Made by a program: the position numbers and the translations under genes. From assembly GCA_004357385.1 (NCBI GenBank), contig SMWF01000048.1:1-59900 (forward strand): 59,900 nt of DNA. Direction: 5' to 3'. Position 1 is the stretch's first letter. Every line of letters begins with the position of its first letter. Positions 1-7,452 of the stretch are shown piece by piece. This DNA comes from Gammaproteobacteria bacterium. Lineage in GTDB: Bacteria; Pseudomonadota; Gammaproteobacteria; Pseudomonadales; Azotimanducaceae. The notes below the pieces were generated by a model. That model was not told the DNA's origin, did not search any database, and worked only from the letters and a program-made list of their open reading frames with translations.

Positions 1-551
1 CAGTAGATGAAGCTGGTCGCGGTTGCGGCGAGCGGATCATCTGTCTTTCGGCCCAGCAGCGAATAGGCGCCCCAGGCGATTCCAGCGATGGCCATCAGGG
101 CCGCGCCGAGGGGATCGGGGGCCGTCACCCCTGGGGCCACCAGGAACACCAACCCTGAGATGGCGCACCCCAGGCCAACCCACGACCGGACGGCGAAGTG
201 TTCGCCCGCACGCAGCGCCGAGCCGAACATCGTGAGTTGCACCGCGCCGAACAGGACCAGCGCACCGGTGCCGGCCGCCAGTGAAGTGTAAGCGAAGGAG
301 AAAAACACCATGTAGGTGAACAGAAACGCCGCCGAACGTAATCCACCGGTGGCGCGCCGACCGTTTCGCCAGCGCGGCAGCATCAACAGACTCAGGGTCA
401 ACGCGCCGGACAACAATCGCACGGAGGTAAACGTCGCGGCATCGATCGATTCTCCGCCCAGTGCGAATCGGCACAACAACGAATTCGCCGCGAACGCCAG
501 CATCGCGAGGCTCGTCAGCAGGAGGGTCTTCAGCGGTGGTTGTCGCGGCAA
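1..551 (-). CDS. DMT/EamA-family membrane transporter (3' part cut by window edge)
   Basis: The minus strand stays open from a TTG at 551 off the left edge and encodes a very hydrophobic protein. It starts MPRQPPLKTLLLTSLAMLAF and continues with the EamA-type segments SLLCRFALG, FTSVRLLSGALTLSLL and GTGALVLFGAVQLTMFGS. About five membrane helices are visible. The last residues before the edge read LLGRKTDDPLAATATSF, which is typical of the middle of a ten-helix permease. TTG is favoured as start because GAAGGA lies about 9 nt upstream; ATG at 503 is the alternative but would cut the first helix. The substrate (metabolite or drug efflux) cannot be told. Confidence 0.8.
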   Translation of the reverse strand, partial: MPRQPPLKTLLLTSLAMLAFAANSLLCRFALGGESIDAATFTSVRLLSGALTLSLLMLPRWRNGRRATGGLRSAAFLFTYMVFFSFAYTSLAAGTGALVLFGAVQLTMFGSALRAGEHFAVRSWVGLGCAISGLVFLVAPGVTAPDPLGAALMAIAGIAWGAYSLLGRKTDDPLAATATSFIY

Positions 552-649
552 CGCTAACGTTCCTTCGTCGTTATCTCGCCCACTTGCTCGCGCAATCCTA
601 CGACCGCTCAATTGTATTCTGCCTTATCAGCTCCACGTAGAGTGTCAGG

Positions 650-814
650 TTAGTTCAACACTGAATCGGCATCCAGCCTCCTACCCAACAAATCGATGAA
701 GGCGCGAACCTTGGCGGAACCGTGCCGGGCCTCCCGATGCACGATATGAATGGGTCTTGGCGGCGGCTCATACTGTTCCAGAATGATCTTCAATTCGCCG
801 GATGCGAGTTGGGG
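650..814 (-). pseudogene. LysR-type regulator, C-terminal remnant
   Basis: The minus-strand translation LASGELKIILEQYEPPPRPI followed by HIVHREARHGSAKVRAFIDL matches the last ~50 residues of LysR-family regulators (the YEPPPLPIHLVYP...SAKVRAFIDFL region of the effector-binding domain). No HTH domain and no earlier effector-domain sequence lies upstream. Similarity stops near 810, exactly where an unrelated ferredoxin fragment begins on the other strand. It is therefore read as a truncated gene remnant. Confidence 0.65.
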
Positions 815-977
815 CAGCTGCAAGGCAGGCAACTGCAAGTCTTGCGCGGTCAAGGTATTGTCGGGCGAACCCGACCATCGGGACTCAGCGCTGTCGACGC
901 TGGAGCGAGAAGAGCAACGCCTGATGTGTCCTTGCGTATCGCGCGCGACCGGCGATCACCTGGTACTCGACATTTAG
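810..977 (+). pseudogene. 2Fe-2S ferredoxin domain, C-terminal remnant
   Basis: The plus-strand translation contains SCKAGNCKSCAVKVLSGEPD, then HRDSALSTLEREEQRLMCPC and VSRATGDHLVLDI before a TAG. This gives C-x4-C-x2-C and a distal Cys. That is the plant-type [2Fe-2S] ligand pattern at the C-terminus of oxygenase reductases of the vanillate/carnitine type. The FAD- and NAD-binding domains that should precede it are missing, and the reading starts at the first cluster cysteine. It was probably left by a deletion or insertion that joined it to the LysR remnant. Confidence 0.65.
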
Positions 978-1062
978 AGTCGTGAACAGGGGGAGTTTCG
1001 TCCGGCTCGCGTGGAGCTCAAAGAATAGCGCTAGCTCCTGAAGCCTCGCTTCGGCGGGCGAG

Positions 1063-1497
1063 TCAGAAGTTACTGGCCAGGCGTTGGGCATAGCCGTCGC
1101 GCGCCTCCAGAACCTGCTCCCAGGTCGTCTCGGCGGCCGCCCCCTCGAGTTGGGTGACCAGGATTTCCGCCACCGTCGCACCGGTATTCGCATCGAGTAA
1201 CCGCGCTTCCATCTGCGCCGGACCGATGGGAGCACTCGCAAGCGCGCCACGTTTCGGTCGTTTCGCATAGACGTTGGTCAATGCAAGGTGCAACACGAGC
1301 GTTCCCGGACCGGCCCGATCGACCACATCCAATTTGACTGCCAGTCGCTGCACCATGCGTTCGCGTGCGGCGGCGGTGATCTCAAGCTCCTCGGGTCGAA
1401 TGCCTTTGTACGCCGAGTTGGGGTCGTACCAGATCTCGACCGGGCTGACGACAACGCGATTGTACTCGGTGAGATCAATGTCCAGCGCTCGATACAC
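1063..1497 (-). CDS. DUF3313-family protein, possibly 5'-truncated
   Basis: The 144-residue product opens with YRALDIDLTEYNRVVVSPVE and IWYDP, the conserved opening of DUF3313 envelope proteins. It continues with the R..V..LAVKLDVVDRAGPG and LVLHLALTNV strands of that family and ends LEARDGYAQRLASNF. The annotated start is GTG at 1497. DUF3313 proteins are usually lipoproteins of about 200 residues. Here the frame is open upstream but shows no signal peptide or lipobox, so the 5' end may be lost. The function of the family is unknown; a cell-envelope role is assumed only from the lipoprotein nature of relatives. Confidence 0.6.
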   Translation of the reverse strand: MYRALDIDLTEYNRVVVSPVEIWYDPNSAYKGIRPEELEITAAARERMVQRLAVKLDVVDRAGPGTLVLHLALTNVYAKRPKRGALASAPIGPAQMEARLLDANTGATVAEILVTQLEGAAAETTWEQVLEARDGYAQRLASNF

Positions 1498-1685
1498 GAA
1501 GACGCCAGTTCGGGCTCGCAGGGCGAATTGCCTTGCTCCGGCCGGAGTGTGGCTTACATTATGTCCTAGTTCTTGATTGCTATCAGCCGATACTCAATGT
1601 GACGTGACTGTGACAGTCTGAAGCTAGCCGGTGTACCCCCGGGGGACCAAAAACACGAACTCAAATAGGGGCGGACAACACGATT

Positions 1686-3065
1686 ATGGATCAAACAACG
1701 AACCCTCCAGACGACGTCCTGCCTGTTTCCAATGTCGATGGTATCGCCTGGCCGGCACTACCGGCCCCGAATATAGGCACCTTGCTGTCGCTTGCCTACC
1801 AACTCGAGCGTTCGCAATGGTGGTCGACGGAGCGCCTCACCGCACTTCAGTTACTGCAGCTCGAAAAACTGCTCGCGCATGCCAAAAACACCGTTCCCTT
1901 CTATGCGGATCGGCTCAAACACATGGAAGTGCGGCCCGGCGAGATGCGCATGGATGATCTCAGGCAGATACCACTCCTCCGGAGATCCGATGTCCAGAAC
2001 TCTGCGGATGCACTGAAATCGGGCGCCGTGCCAGTCAGTCATCTGCCCTTCCACAAGATATCGACGTCCGGTTCTACGGGCCGACCGCTCAACGCGCTTG
2101 GCACCATCGTCACGGGGATGTTCACTCGGGCCCTGACACTGCGTTGGTACTCATGGCTGAATCGAGATCTCAACTGCACGATGGCAGATGTTGGGCTTCC
2201 ATTGGCCTCGGGAAGGCCAGGGCGGCGCCGTTGGGTGCCCGGGTTCAGCACCGGACCCTGGCTTACTCTGGGTGCAAACGAACCTCTGGAGCGGCAACTC
2301 CGCTGGCTATCGGCTGAAAACCCGCACTACATCCGCACGTTTCCATCGAACCTGAAAGCCCTGCTTGAGAGTTGTGAAAGAACTGGTGTTCGATTCCCTA
2401 ACCTACGCGACGTTACGACCTGGGGGGAGGTGCTGGACCCCGGTCTGCGTGACTATTGCAGCCAGGTCTGGGGCGTACCGGTGTTCAATTCGTACGGCGC
2501 AAACGAGTTTGGCTATATCGCTCTGCAATGTCCGGATACCAGCGATCTTCATATCCAGTCGGAAACCCTAATCGTCGAGGTCCTCGACGACCAAGGGGAG
2601 CCTGCAGACGTCGGAAGCATCGGGAGAATGGTCGTTACTGACCTGCACAACTTCGCGATGCCACTGATACGGTACGAGCTCGGGGACTATGCGGTGATGG
2701 GCTCCGACTGTCCCTGCGGTCGGGGGTTGCCAATCATCGAACGGGTGTTGGGACGGTCACGGAACATGTTCGTATTGCCGTCGGGTGACCGGTTCTGGCC
2801 GATATTCTCGCAGGTGCTCGGCGAGCTACAGGAGGTCATCCCACGGCTTGTTCAGGTCCAACTGGTTCAGCAAAGCCGCCACGAGATCACAGCCCGCATG
2901 GTCGTATCGCACCCGCTCGACCCGAGCGAGGAAGCGAAGATAACCAGCGCGCTGGCCGAGGCGATGCGTGGAGCGTTCAAGATACGGCCGGAGTATGTTG
3001 ATGAGATACCGCGCGCTGCTGGGGGCAAGTTCCTTGAAACGATATGCGAGATCGAGGAGCCTTAA
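1686..3065 (+). CDS. CapK/phenylacetate-CoA-ligase-like adenylate-forming enzyme
   Basis: A 459-residue protein of the PaaK/CapK branch of the adenylate-forming superfamily. The P-loop-like STSGSTGRPL lies at residues 126-135. SYGANEFGYIALQCP marks the adenine-binding region. YELGDY followed by CPCGRGLPIIERVLGRSRN is the signature of this branch. These enzymes activate an aryl or acyl carboxylate as AMP ester and pass it to CoA or another acceptor; the substrate is not evident. ATG at 1686 is used, with the N-terminal helical region following at once. The gene stands alone between the decayed left end and the integrase/tRNA-Arg scar, so it may be cargo of the former element. Confidence 0.8.
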   Translation: MDQTTNPPDDVLPVSNVDGIAWPALPAPNIGTLLSLAYQLERSQWWSTERLTALQLLQLEKLLAHAKNTVPFYADRLKHMEVRPGEMRMDDLRQIPLLRRSDVQNSADALKSGAVPVSHLPFHKISTSGSTGRPLNALGTIVTGMFTRALTLRWYSWLNRDLNCTMADVGLPLASGRPGRRRWVPGFSTGPWLTLGANEPLERQLRWLSAENPHYIRTFPSNLKALLESCERTGVRFPNLRDVTTWGEVLDPGLRDYCSQVWGVPVFNSYGANEFGYIALQCPDTSDLHIQSETLIVEVLDDQGEPADVGSIGRMVVTDLHNFAMPLIRYELGDYAVMGSDCPCGRGLPIIERVLGRSRNMFVLPSGDRFWPIFSQVLGELQEVIPRLVQVQLVQQSRHEITARMVVSHPLDPSEEAKITSALAEAMRGAFKIRPEYVDEIPRAAGGKFLETICEIEEP

Positions 3066-3468
3066 AGACCATCTAGAAGTCGCCCGCGACGTGACGCGCT
3101 CACTTTTGACGTTGGCGCCTGCTTCGTCGCCCCCGCGCACCAGGACACCTACCTTTGATGCAAGCATTGGGCGTGCTGGACGAAATCTGCGGTGGCTTGG
3201 ACGGTTACGATCACTTGATTACCTGCTGCTACAAGTTGCTTTGGGAGGGCCGGTACCCGCGTGTGTACACCGCTGTCAAACAACACTGCCCCACAGTTTG
3301 TGTACACACTTTGGGCTCGACCTGCACCTAAAAGCTGCTTATAAATCAACTAGATAACTTGTTCAGAAGGTTGTCTTCTGGTTCTTGCTTTGGTACTCCT
3401 CAGCGAAGCCGTAGACGTCTAAGGGTCCAGTTATTGGGCCCCTACGCATAAGAAGTTCGTAGCTGTAG
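3066..3468. other. Intergenic stretch with no convincing gene
   Basis: No conserved protein is recognisable. A 57-codon plus-strand ORF (3158-3331) encodes a Cys-rich peptide with seven cysteines (MQALGVLDEICGG...). AGGA lies about 12 nt upstream of it, but it matches nothing known to me. Two GTGTACAC palindromes lie about 38 bp apart near 3264 and 3300. A minus-strand frame (about 3470-3366) continues past the integrase remnant as SYSYELLMRRGPITG without clear homology. The composition is more AT-rich than the neighbours. Confidence 0.4.
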
Positions 3469-3606
3469 CTACTCACGAAGAATTTCGGCGCGTTGGGCCC
3501 AGGCGAGCGCATCCTTGCGTAGGTGAAAGGTCTTCGAGACGCTAGTGTGCCCTCGGCGTCGGACTTGGACCTGCCAGCGACCGTTGCGTTGTCTCAGGGA
3601 TGCCAT
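3469..3606 (-). pseudogene. Tyrosine recombinase (phage-type integrase), N-terminal remnant
   Basis: An ATG at 3606 with GGAG 9 nt upstream opens a 45-codon frame: MASLRQRNGRWQVQVRRRGH then TSVSKTFHLRKDALAWAQRA and EILRE before a TAG. This is the arm-site DNA-binding domain of tyrosine integrases, whose usual form is R.RNGKWQVQVRRKG...SKTF..K.DA..WA. The core-binding and catalytic domains (R..HxxR..Y) are absent. It lies about 100 bp beyond the 3' end of tRNA-Arg and in the same orientation, the usual position of an island integrase. The product would not be a functional recombinase. Confidence 0.75.
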
Positions 3607-3704
3607 TGAGAATTCTCCGTGTGACTGTGATGTGACACGAGAACTTCGGGCTGCGTGTTATGCTGGAGCTGGCCGGGTAATCGCCTTTAATATCAGTATG
3701 TTAT

Positions 3705-3781
3705 TGGCGCGCCCGGCGCGATTCGAACGCGCGACCCCTGGCTTCGGAGGCCAGTACTCTATCCAGCTGAGCTACGGGCGC
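3705..3781 (-). tRNA. tRNA-Arg (anticodon CCG)
   Basis: On the minus strand the 77-nt sequence folds as a complete cloverleaf. The acceptor stem is GCGCCCG/CGGGCGC, the D-arm contains AGCTCAGCTGGATAGAG, and the anticodon stem CTGGC/GCCAG encloses the loop CTCCGAA. The T-arm is GCGCG-TTCGAAT-CGCGC. The discriminator G and the 3' CCA are encoded. Anticodon CCG reads CGG (Arg). Such tRNA 3' ends are common targets of tyrosine integrases, and an integrase remnant lies next to it. Confidence 0.95.
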
Positions 3782-3847
3782 TTTGGGGGGGCGGATGATA
3801 CGGCCGTGTCGCGGGGAGGTCCAGCGAGGCGCCGCGTGGGCCCTGAC

Positions 3848-4666
3848 TCAACTCGCGGTTAGCGCCGCGCTTTCCTGCCACAGTCGTTCGCGCAACGCTT
3901 TATCCGTTGCGATATCAGCATAGCTTTCCGGTTCGCACTGATCGTAGTACTTCCCCGATGTCGACTGCAGCGCGGGATCGCTGGCGAGCATGATGCTGGT
4001 CTTCGCACCCTTCGCAACTTCGATGAAGAACAGGTTGATCACCGAGCGGACCAGCCAGGGCATGTCGCGCATGATGTCCGTTCGCACCGCGCCGGGGTGC
4101 AGCATGTTCGAGGTGACGCCGCTGCCTTCGAGGCGTTCGGCGAGTTCCACCGCGAACAGTACGTTGGCGAGCTTCGACTGTCCGTACGCCCCCTGAGCGT
4201 TGTACTTCGTTTCGCCCCGGAAGCTGTCGAAATCGAGCTTGCCGTTCTTGTGCAGTTTGGAGGTGACGGTGATGACGCGTGACGGGGCGCTTGCTTTGAG
4301 GCGGTCGAGCAGCAGGTTCGTCAGCAGGAAGTGCGCCAGGTGATTCACACCGAACTGAGCCTCGAAGCCGTCGTTGGTGAGCGTGAGTTTGGCGGGAAAC
4401 GTACCGGCGTTGTTGATCAACACATCGAGGCGGTCATAGCGGTCGAGAAAGGTTGAGGCGAGCTTGCGCACGCTGGCCAGGCTCGACAGATCAACCGGAA
4501 GATTCGTAACCGACCCGTGGGCGCCGATTTCCTCCAGCGCGGCCGCGGTCTTTTCGGAGTCGCGGCATGCGAGGATCACCTCCGCGCCCAGCTTGGCAAG
4601 CTCGATCGCCGTGACTTTGCCGATGCCGCTGTTGCCACCGGTGATCAGGACGCGTTTGCCTTCCAT
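3848..4666 (-). CDS. Short-chain dehydrogenase/reductase (retinol-dehydrogenase-like)
   Basis: A 272-residue classical SDR: nucleotide-binding TGGNSGIG at 9-16, NNAG at 85-88, and active site Y161-x3-K165 in YGQSKLANVLFA. CRDSEK after the second strand (basic residue, no acidic tip) suggests NADP(H) preference. The long insertion with SKLHK.GKLDF and the C-terminal SGKYYDQC are typical of the retinol-dehydrogenase/WWOX-like branch. It follows the serine hydrolase by 23 bp and is probably cotranscribed with it. The substrate is unknown; a lipophilic alcohol or ketone is a reasonable guess. Confidence 0.88.
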   Translation of the reverse strand: MEGKRVLITGGNSGIGKVTAIELAKLGAEVILACRDSEKTAAALEEIGAHGSVTNLPVDLSSLASVRKLASTFLDRYDRLDVLINNAGTFPAKLTLTNDGFEAQFGVNHLAHFLLTNLLLDRLKASAPSRVITVTSKLHKNGKLDFDSFRGETKYNAQGAYGQSKLANVLFAVELAERLEGSGVTSNMLHPGAVRTDIMRDMPWLVRSVINLFFIEVAKGAKTSIMLASDPALQSTSGKYYDQCEPESYADIATDKALRERLWQESAALTAS

Positions 4667-4689
4667 GTTGTCTCCGTGTGGTGTGGATT

Positions 4690-5793
4690 CTACAAGCCGT
4701 ACACACCTCGTTCGAAGGCTTCAGCCAGGGCCATGCAACGTGGATCGTAGAACGGCAACACCTGCATCAGGATGATTCCACCGATGCCCCGAACGGGGTC
4801 GCCCCAGAAGTGGGTGTTCAACAGGCCCGACCAGCTATAGCTGCCCCGCGAACGCAAGCCCTCGGCCCCTACGTTGTCGAGTTGGAATCCGAGCCCGAAG
4901 GTGTCGGCGCCTGCATTGATCGGGAAAGGCCGGGTCATGGCCGGGTTGCCTTCGGGTTGGGTTTCGACCGCGAGCGTGCCGATCTGGTTGTCGATCATGC
5001 GGGCGAAGGTCTCTGGTTGTAACAAAGGTGCTCCGCCGGCGAGCAGGCACTGCAGAAATCGCGCGTAGTCCGGCGCAGTGGAATGCATCCCGCCGTCGCC
5101 CATGACCGCGATCGGAAACAGTTCGGTGGGCTTCAGCCCGTCCATCGTCCAGACGTGGGGCGACGCCAGCTGCGATTCCTTTCCGGCGTAGTCGTACCCC
5201 GTGTCGGTCATGCCCAGTGGTGTAAAGATGCGCTCGCGGATGAACGTATCGAGCGGTTGACCACTCACGGCCGCGATGAGTTCGCCCAGCGCGCGGGCCG
5301 AGGGACCGTAGGTGAAGCGCTCTCCAGGATCGTGGAGCAACGGCGAGTGCGTGTCGAGGCCGAAGGGGCTCGGGTCGATGCTGAAAAGAAGCGGCGAGCA
5401 GAAAGCGTAGCCCATCCCTGAGGTGTTCGAGAGCAATTGCCGAATCGTGATGGCGCTGTGCGCGGGTCGGGTCGCGAGTTTTCCAGTCGATGCATTCCAG
5501 GACTCGATCACCTGCATGTCCTTGTAGTCCGGGAGATAGTCGGCCAGAGAGTCGCCCAGACCGATGGTGCCCGCTTCGATCAGCATCATCACTGCGACGG
5601 AGGTTACCGGTTTGGTCATGGACATGATGTTGAACAACGTGTCGGTCTCAATCGGAGTCTCGGCATCGGTGCGCATGCGACCGAATGCACCCTCGTAGAT
5701 GATCTCCGAGGCGGTCGTTGCGAGGGCGACGACGCCGGGTAGTTCGTGGCGATCGACGGCCGCTTGCAGGGTGGTGTCTATGTCGGTGCTCAC
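4690..5793 (-). CDS. Serine hydrolase of the beta-lactamase/esterase (class C-like) family
   Basis: From GTG 5793 the product has 367 residues. S58-M-T-K61 is the SxxK nucleophile motif and Y162-G-P-S stands at the second conserved position. GDGGMHSTAPDYARFLQ and GLGFQ are family blocks towards the C-terminus. No signal peptide is seen, so the protein is probably cytoplasmic, as in EstB-type esterases. The longer reading from 6003 would overlap the Nudix gene and is rejected; GGAG sits about 10 nt before GTG 5793. It lies in a minus-strand run with the Nudix gene (35 bp upstream) and the SDR. Ester or lactone hydrolysis is more likely than antibiotic resistance. Confidence 0.85.
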   Translation of the reverse strand: MSTDIDTTLQAAVDRHELPGVVALATTASEIIYEGAFGRMRTDAETPIETDTLFNIMSMTKPVTSVAVMMLIEAGTIGLGDSLADYLPDYKDMQVIESWNASTGKLATRPAHSAITIRQLLSNTSGMGYAFCSPLLFSIDPSPFGLDTHSPLLHDPGERFTYGPSARALGELIAAVSGQPLDTFIRERIFTPLGMTDTGYDYAGKESQLASPHVWTMDGLKPTELFPIAVMGDGGMHSTAPDYARFLQCLLAGGAPLLQPETFARMIDNQIGTLAVETQPEGNPAMTRPFPINAGADTFGLGFQLDNVGAEGLRSRGSYSWSGLLNTHFWGDPVRGIGGIILMQVLPFYDPRCMALAEAFERGVYGL

Positions 5794-5828
5794 ACGCCGC
5801 TGGCTCCAGTTTCTTCCCTGCTCATGCG

Positions 5829-6452
5829 CTAGTCGAACAGCGCCAGCCGTGTGGGATCGTTGGCGAACTCGAACGCCGCGGTTAGATCCTGTTCGATCAC
5901 ACGCCCGCGCGACAGCGGTGGGAGTTCGTCCAGGCCGAAAAAGCCGACGTCGGTTGTTTCGGGCCCCGGTGCCGGGTCGTTCGAGTCCAGCTTCTCGCAG
6001 CAAAAGAACAGTTTGTAGAAGTCGCGAGCGTCCGGATCGTAGCCGTGTTTGGCCTTGTGACGAATTCCGTACAGGCCGGTCGTGCTCACTTTGATGGAGG
6101 CTTCTTCCCAGACTTCCTTGACGACGTTCTCGCTCGCGGAAATGCCCACTTCGGCATAGCCGCCAGGCAGCGTCCAGAGCCCATCGCTTGCTTCTTTGAC
6201 CAGCAGGATCTTCTCGTGCTCGATGATTGCGCCACGCACGTCGATCTTCGGCGTGGCGTAGCCCTTGGCGAAATCCGACACCAGCGACTCGATTCGCCGG
6301 ATCGGAATGTTACCCAGGGCGGCGAGCATCTCGTTGGCGATGCTCGCGACATCCTGATAGCGCTCGCGGTCGTATTGCTGCTTGCTGAAGAACAGACCCG
6401 TGGAGGCGATGCCTTGCAGCCGTTTTGCCCAGGTCAGCCATTGATCTTCCAT
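5829..6452 (-). CDS. Nudix hydrolase with N-terminal Nudix_N-type domain
   Basis: A 207-residue protein from ATG 6452. The N-terminal helical segment QWLTWAKRLQGIASTGLFFS is typical of Nudix_N proteins. The Nudix domain follows from about residue 70 (KIDVRGAIIEHEKILLVKE). The Nudix box, at about 98-119, is degenerate: the first Glu is Ile, Arg of REx is Lys and the late Gly is Ser. The metal-binding EVWEE core is kept. Such changes occur in this subfamily. The likely reaction is hydrolysis of a nucleoside diphosphate-linked substrate such as an ADP-sugar. A start at 6497 is possible but adds an unconserved leader. Confidence 0.85.
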   Translation of the reverse strand: MEDQWLTWAKRLQGIASTGLFFSKQQYDRERYQDVASIANEMLAALGNIPIRRIESLVSDFAKGYATPKIDVRGAIIEHEKILLVKEASDGLWTLPGGYAEVGISASENVVKEVWEEASIKVSTTGLYGIRHKAKHGYDPDARDFYKLFFCCEKLDSNDPAPGPETTDVGFFGLDELPPLSRGRVIEQDLTAAFEFANDPTRLALFD

Positions 6453-6518
6453 GGCGGGAGTATAGCCGGGCCGCGACGAACTACCCCGCAATTGCAACGA
6501 ACGTACGCGGGGAGAGGG

Positions 6519-7304
6519 CTAGTCCCGCGCTTCGCGGCGCTCCTGAAAGGCATCGTACTCGTCGCGATCGATGAAGCCGTTGGCGTTGCGGTCGAGGTCG
6601 CTGTAGCTGTCGTGGCGGCTGATCTGCAAGGCAATCTCGGCCCGGTTCAGCGCATCGTCACCGTCACTGTCCAAACGATCGAATTCTGTCGCGGGTCGAG
6701 CCGACGACTTCGGCGCTTTGGTCCGGGTCGGTGAGGGGGCCGGCGTAAACGGTTCCAGTCGGTTCTGAATAGTGCGTTCGCCGGGCGACAGAAACGCGGT
6801 TCGCAATCCATCGGTGATCGAAGCGGTACCACTTTCGGCGACCGGCGGTTTGGTGTCAGCCGCTGACTGGTAGCGCTCCGCCAACCCGGGGGGTATTGAC
6901 GCGATCGCGCGCGAGCGGACGATCTCGGCCTGTGCCGGCCACTGGTCGTCGGCGAACCTGGATGCGTTACGCAGCGCATCGTCGTCCGCGTGAAGAATCA
7001 GTACGCCTTTGACACCGGGAATGGGGCGCAGTGCATCAGCATCGACGGCGATGAGGTTGCGCTCAATCAGAAAACTCCCGACGGAAATCACCACAAACGC
7101 GATCTTCCCGGTGTTCTGATCGATAGCGAAGTCCTGGACTCTGCCGAGGTCCTGGCCGTCTGGGGTACTCACGGCACGTCCCAGCCAGTCGGTGGCCTTG
7201 TGCATGCCGGGGCTAGCGCCTGCCTGTTGCACGGATTGCCCGTTGGCGGTCAGCGCAAGCACACAGCCACAAGCGATCAATAGGGGTCGCAAGACGAGTT
7301 TCAT
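6519..7304 (-). CDS. Secreted PRC-barrel protein with C-terminal EF-hand pair
   Basis: 261 residues from ATG 7304. A signal peptide (MKLVLRPLLIACGCVLALTA) is followed by a PRC-barrel domain at about 35-105 (DWLGRAVSTPDGQDLGRVQD, then KIAFVVISVGSFL). A low-complexity Pro/Thr/Ser linker leads to two canonical 12-residue EF-hand loops, D212-E223 (DSDGDDALNRAE) and D238-E249 (DRNANGFIDRDE). PRC-barrels bind RNA or partner proteins, and the export signal puts this one in the periplasm. Calcium would be bound by the EF pair. The combination is unusual. A longer start at 7400 adds no conserved sequence. Confidence 0.8.
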   Translation of the reverse strand: MKLVLRPLLIACGCVLALTANGQSVQQAGASPGMHKATDWLGRAVSTPDGQDLGRVQDFAIDQNTGKIAFVVISVGSFLIERNLIAVDADALRPIPGVKGVLILHADDDALRNASRFADDQWPAQAEIVRSRAIASIPPGLAERYQSAADTKPPVAESGTASITDGLRTAFLSPGERTIQNRLEPFTPAPSPTRTKAPKSSARPATEFDRLDSDGDDALNRAEIALQISRHDSYSDLDRNANGFIDRDEYDAFQERREARD

Positions 7305-7452
7305 GGGCGTACAGCCTCCCACTGCTTTCGGTTGACCCTCGAAGGCTCCGTCCCGCCAGGGTGGGTCAGTTAGGATGGCGAACCTGGCGGTGGAATACAA
7401 GTTAGCGCCTCTTCACGTCAGAGGTCGCGTCAGGCGGGGACTTTGCGAGCCG

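Noticed and set aside
37..474. 145-codon minus-strand ORF with Arg/Gly-rich product
   Set aside because: It is an out-of-frame reading of the DMT permease gene; the correct frame is highly hydrophobic and family-like.
3255..3310. Two GTGTACAC palindromes considered as integrase arm sites or operators
   Set aside because: Only two copies, no adjacent intact regulator or core site; chance is not excluded.
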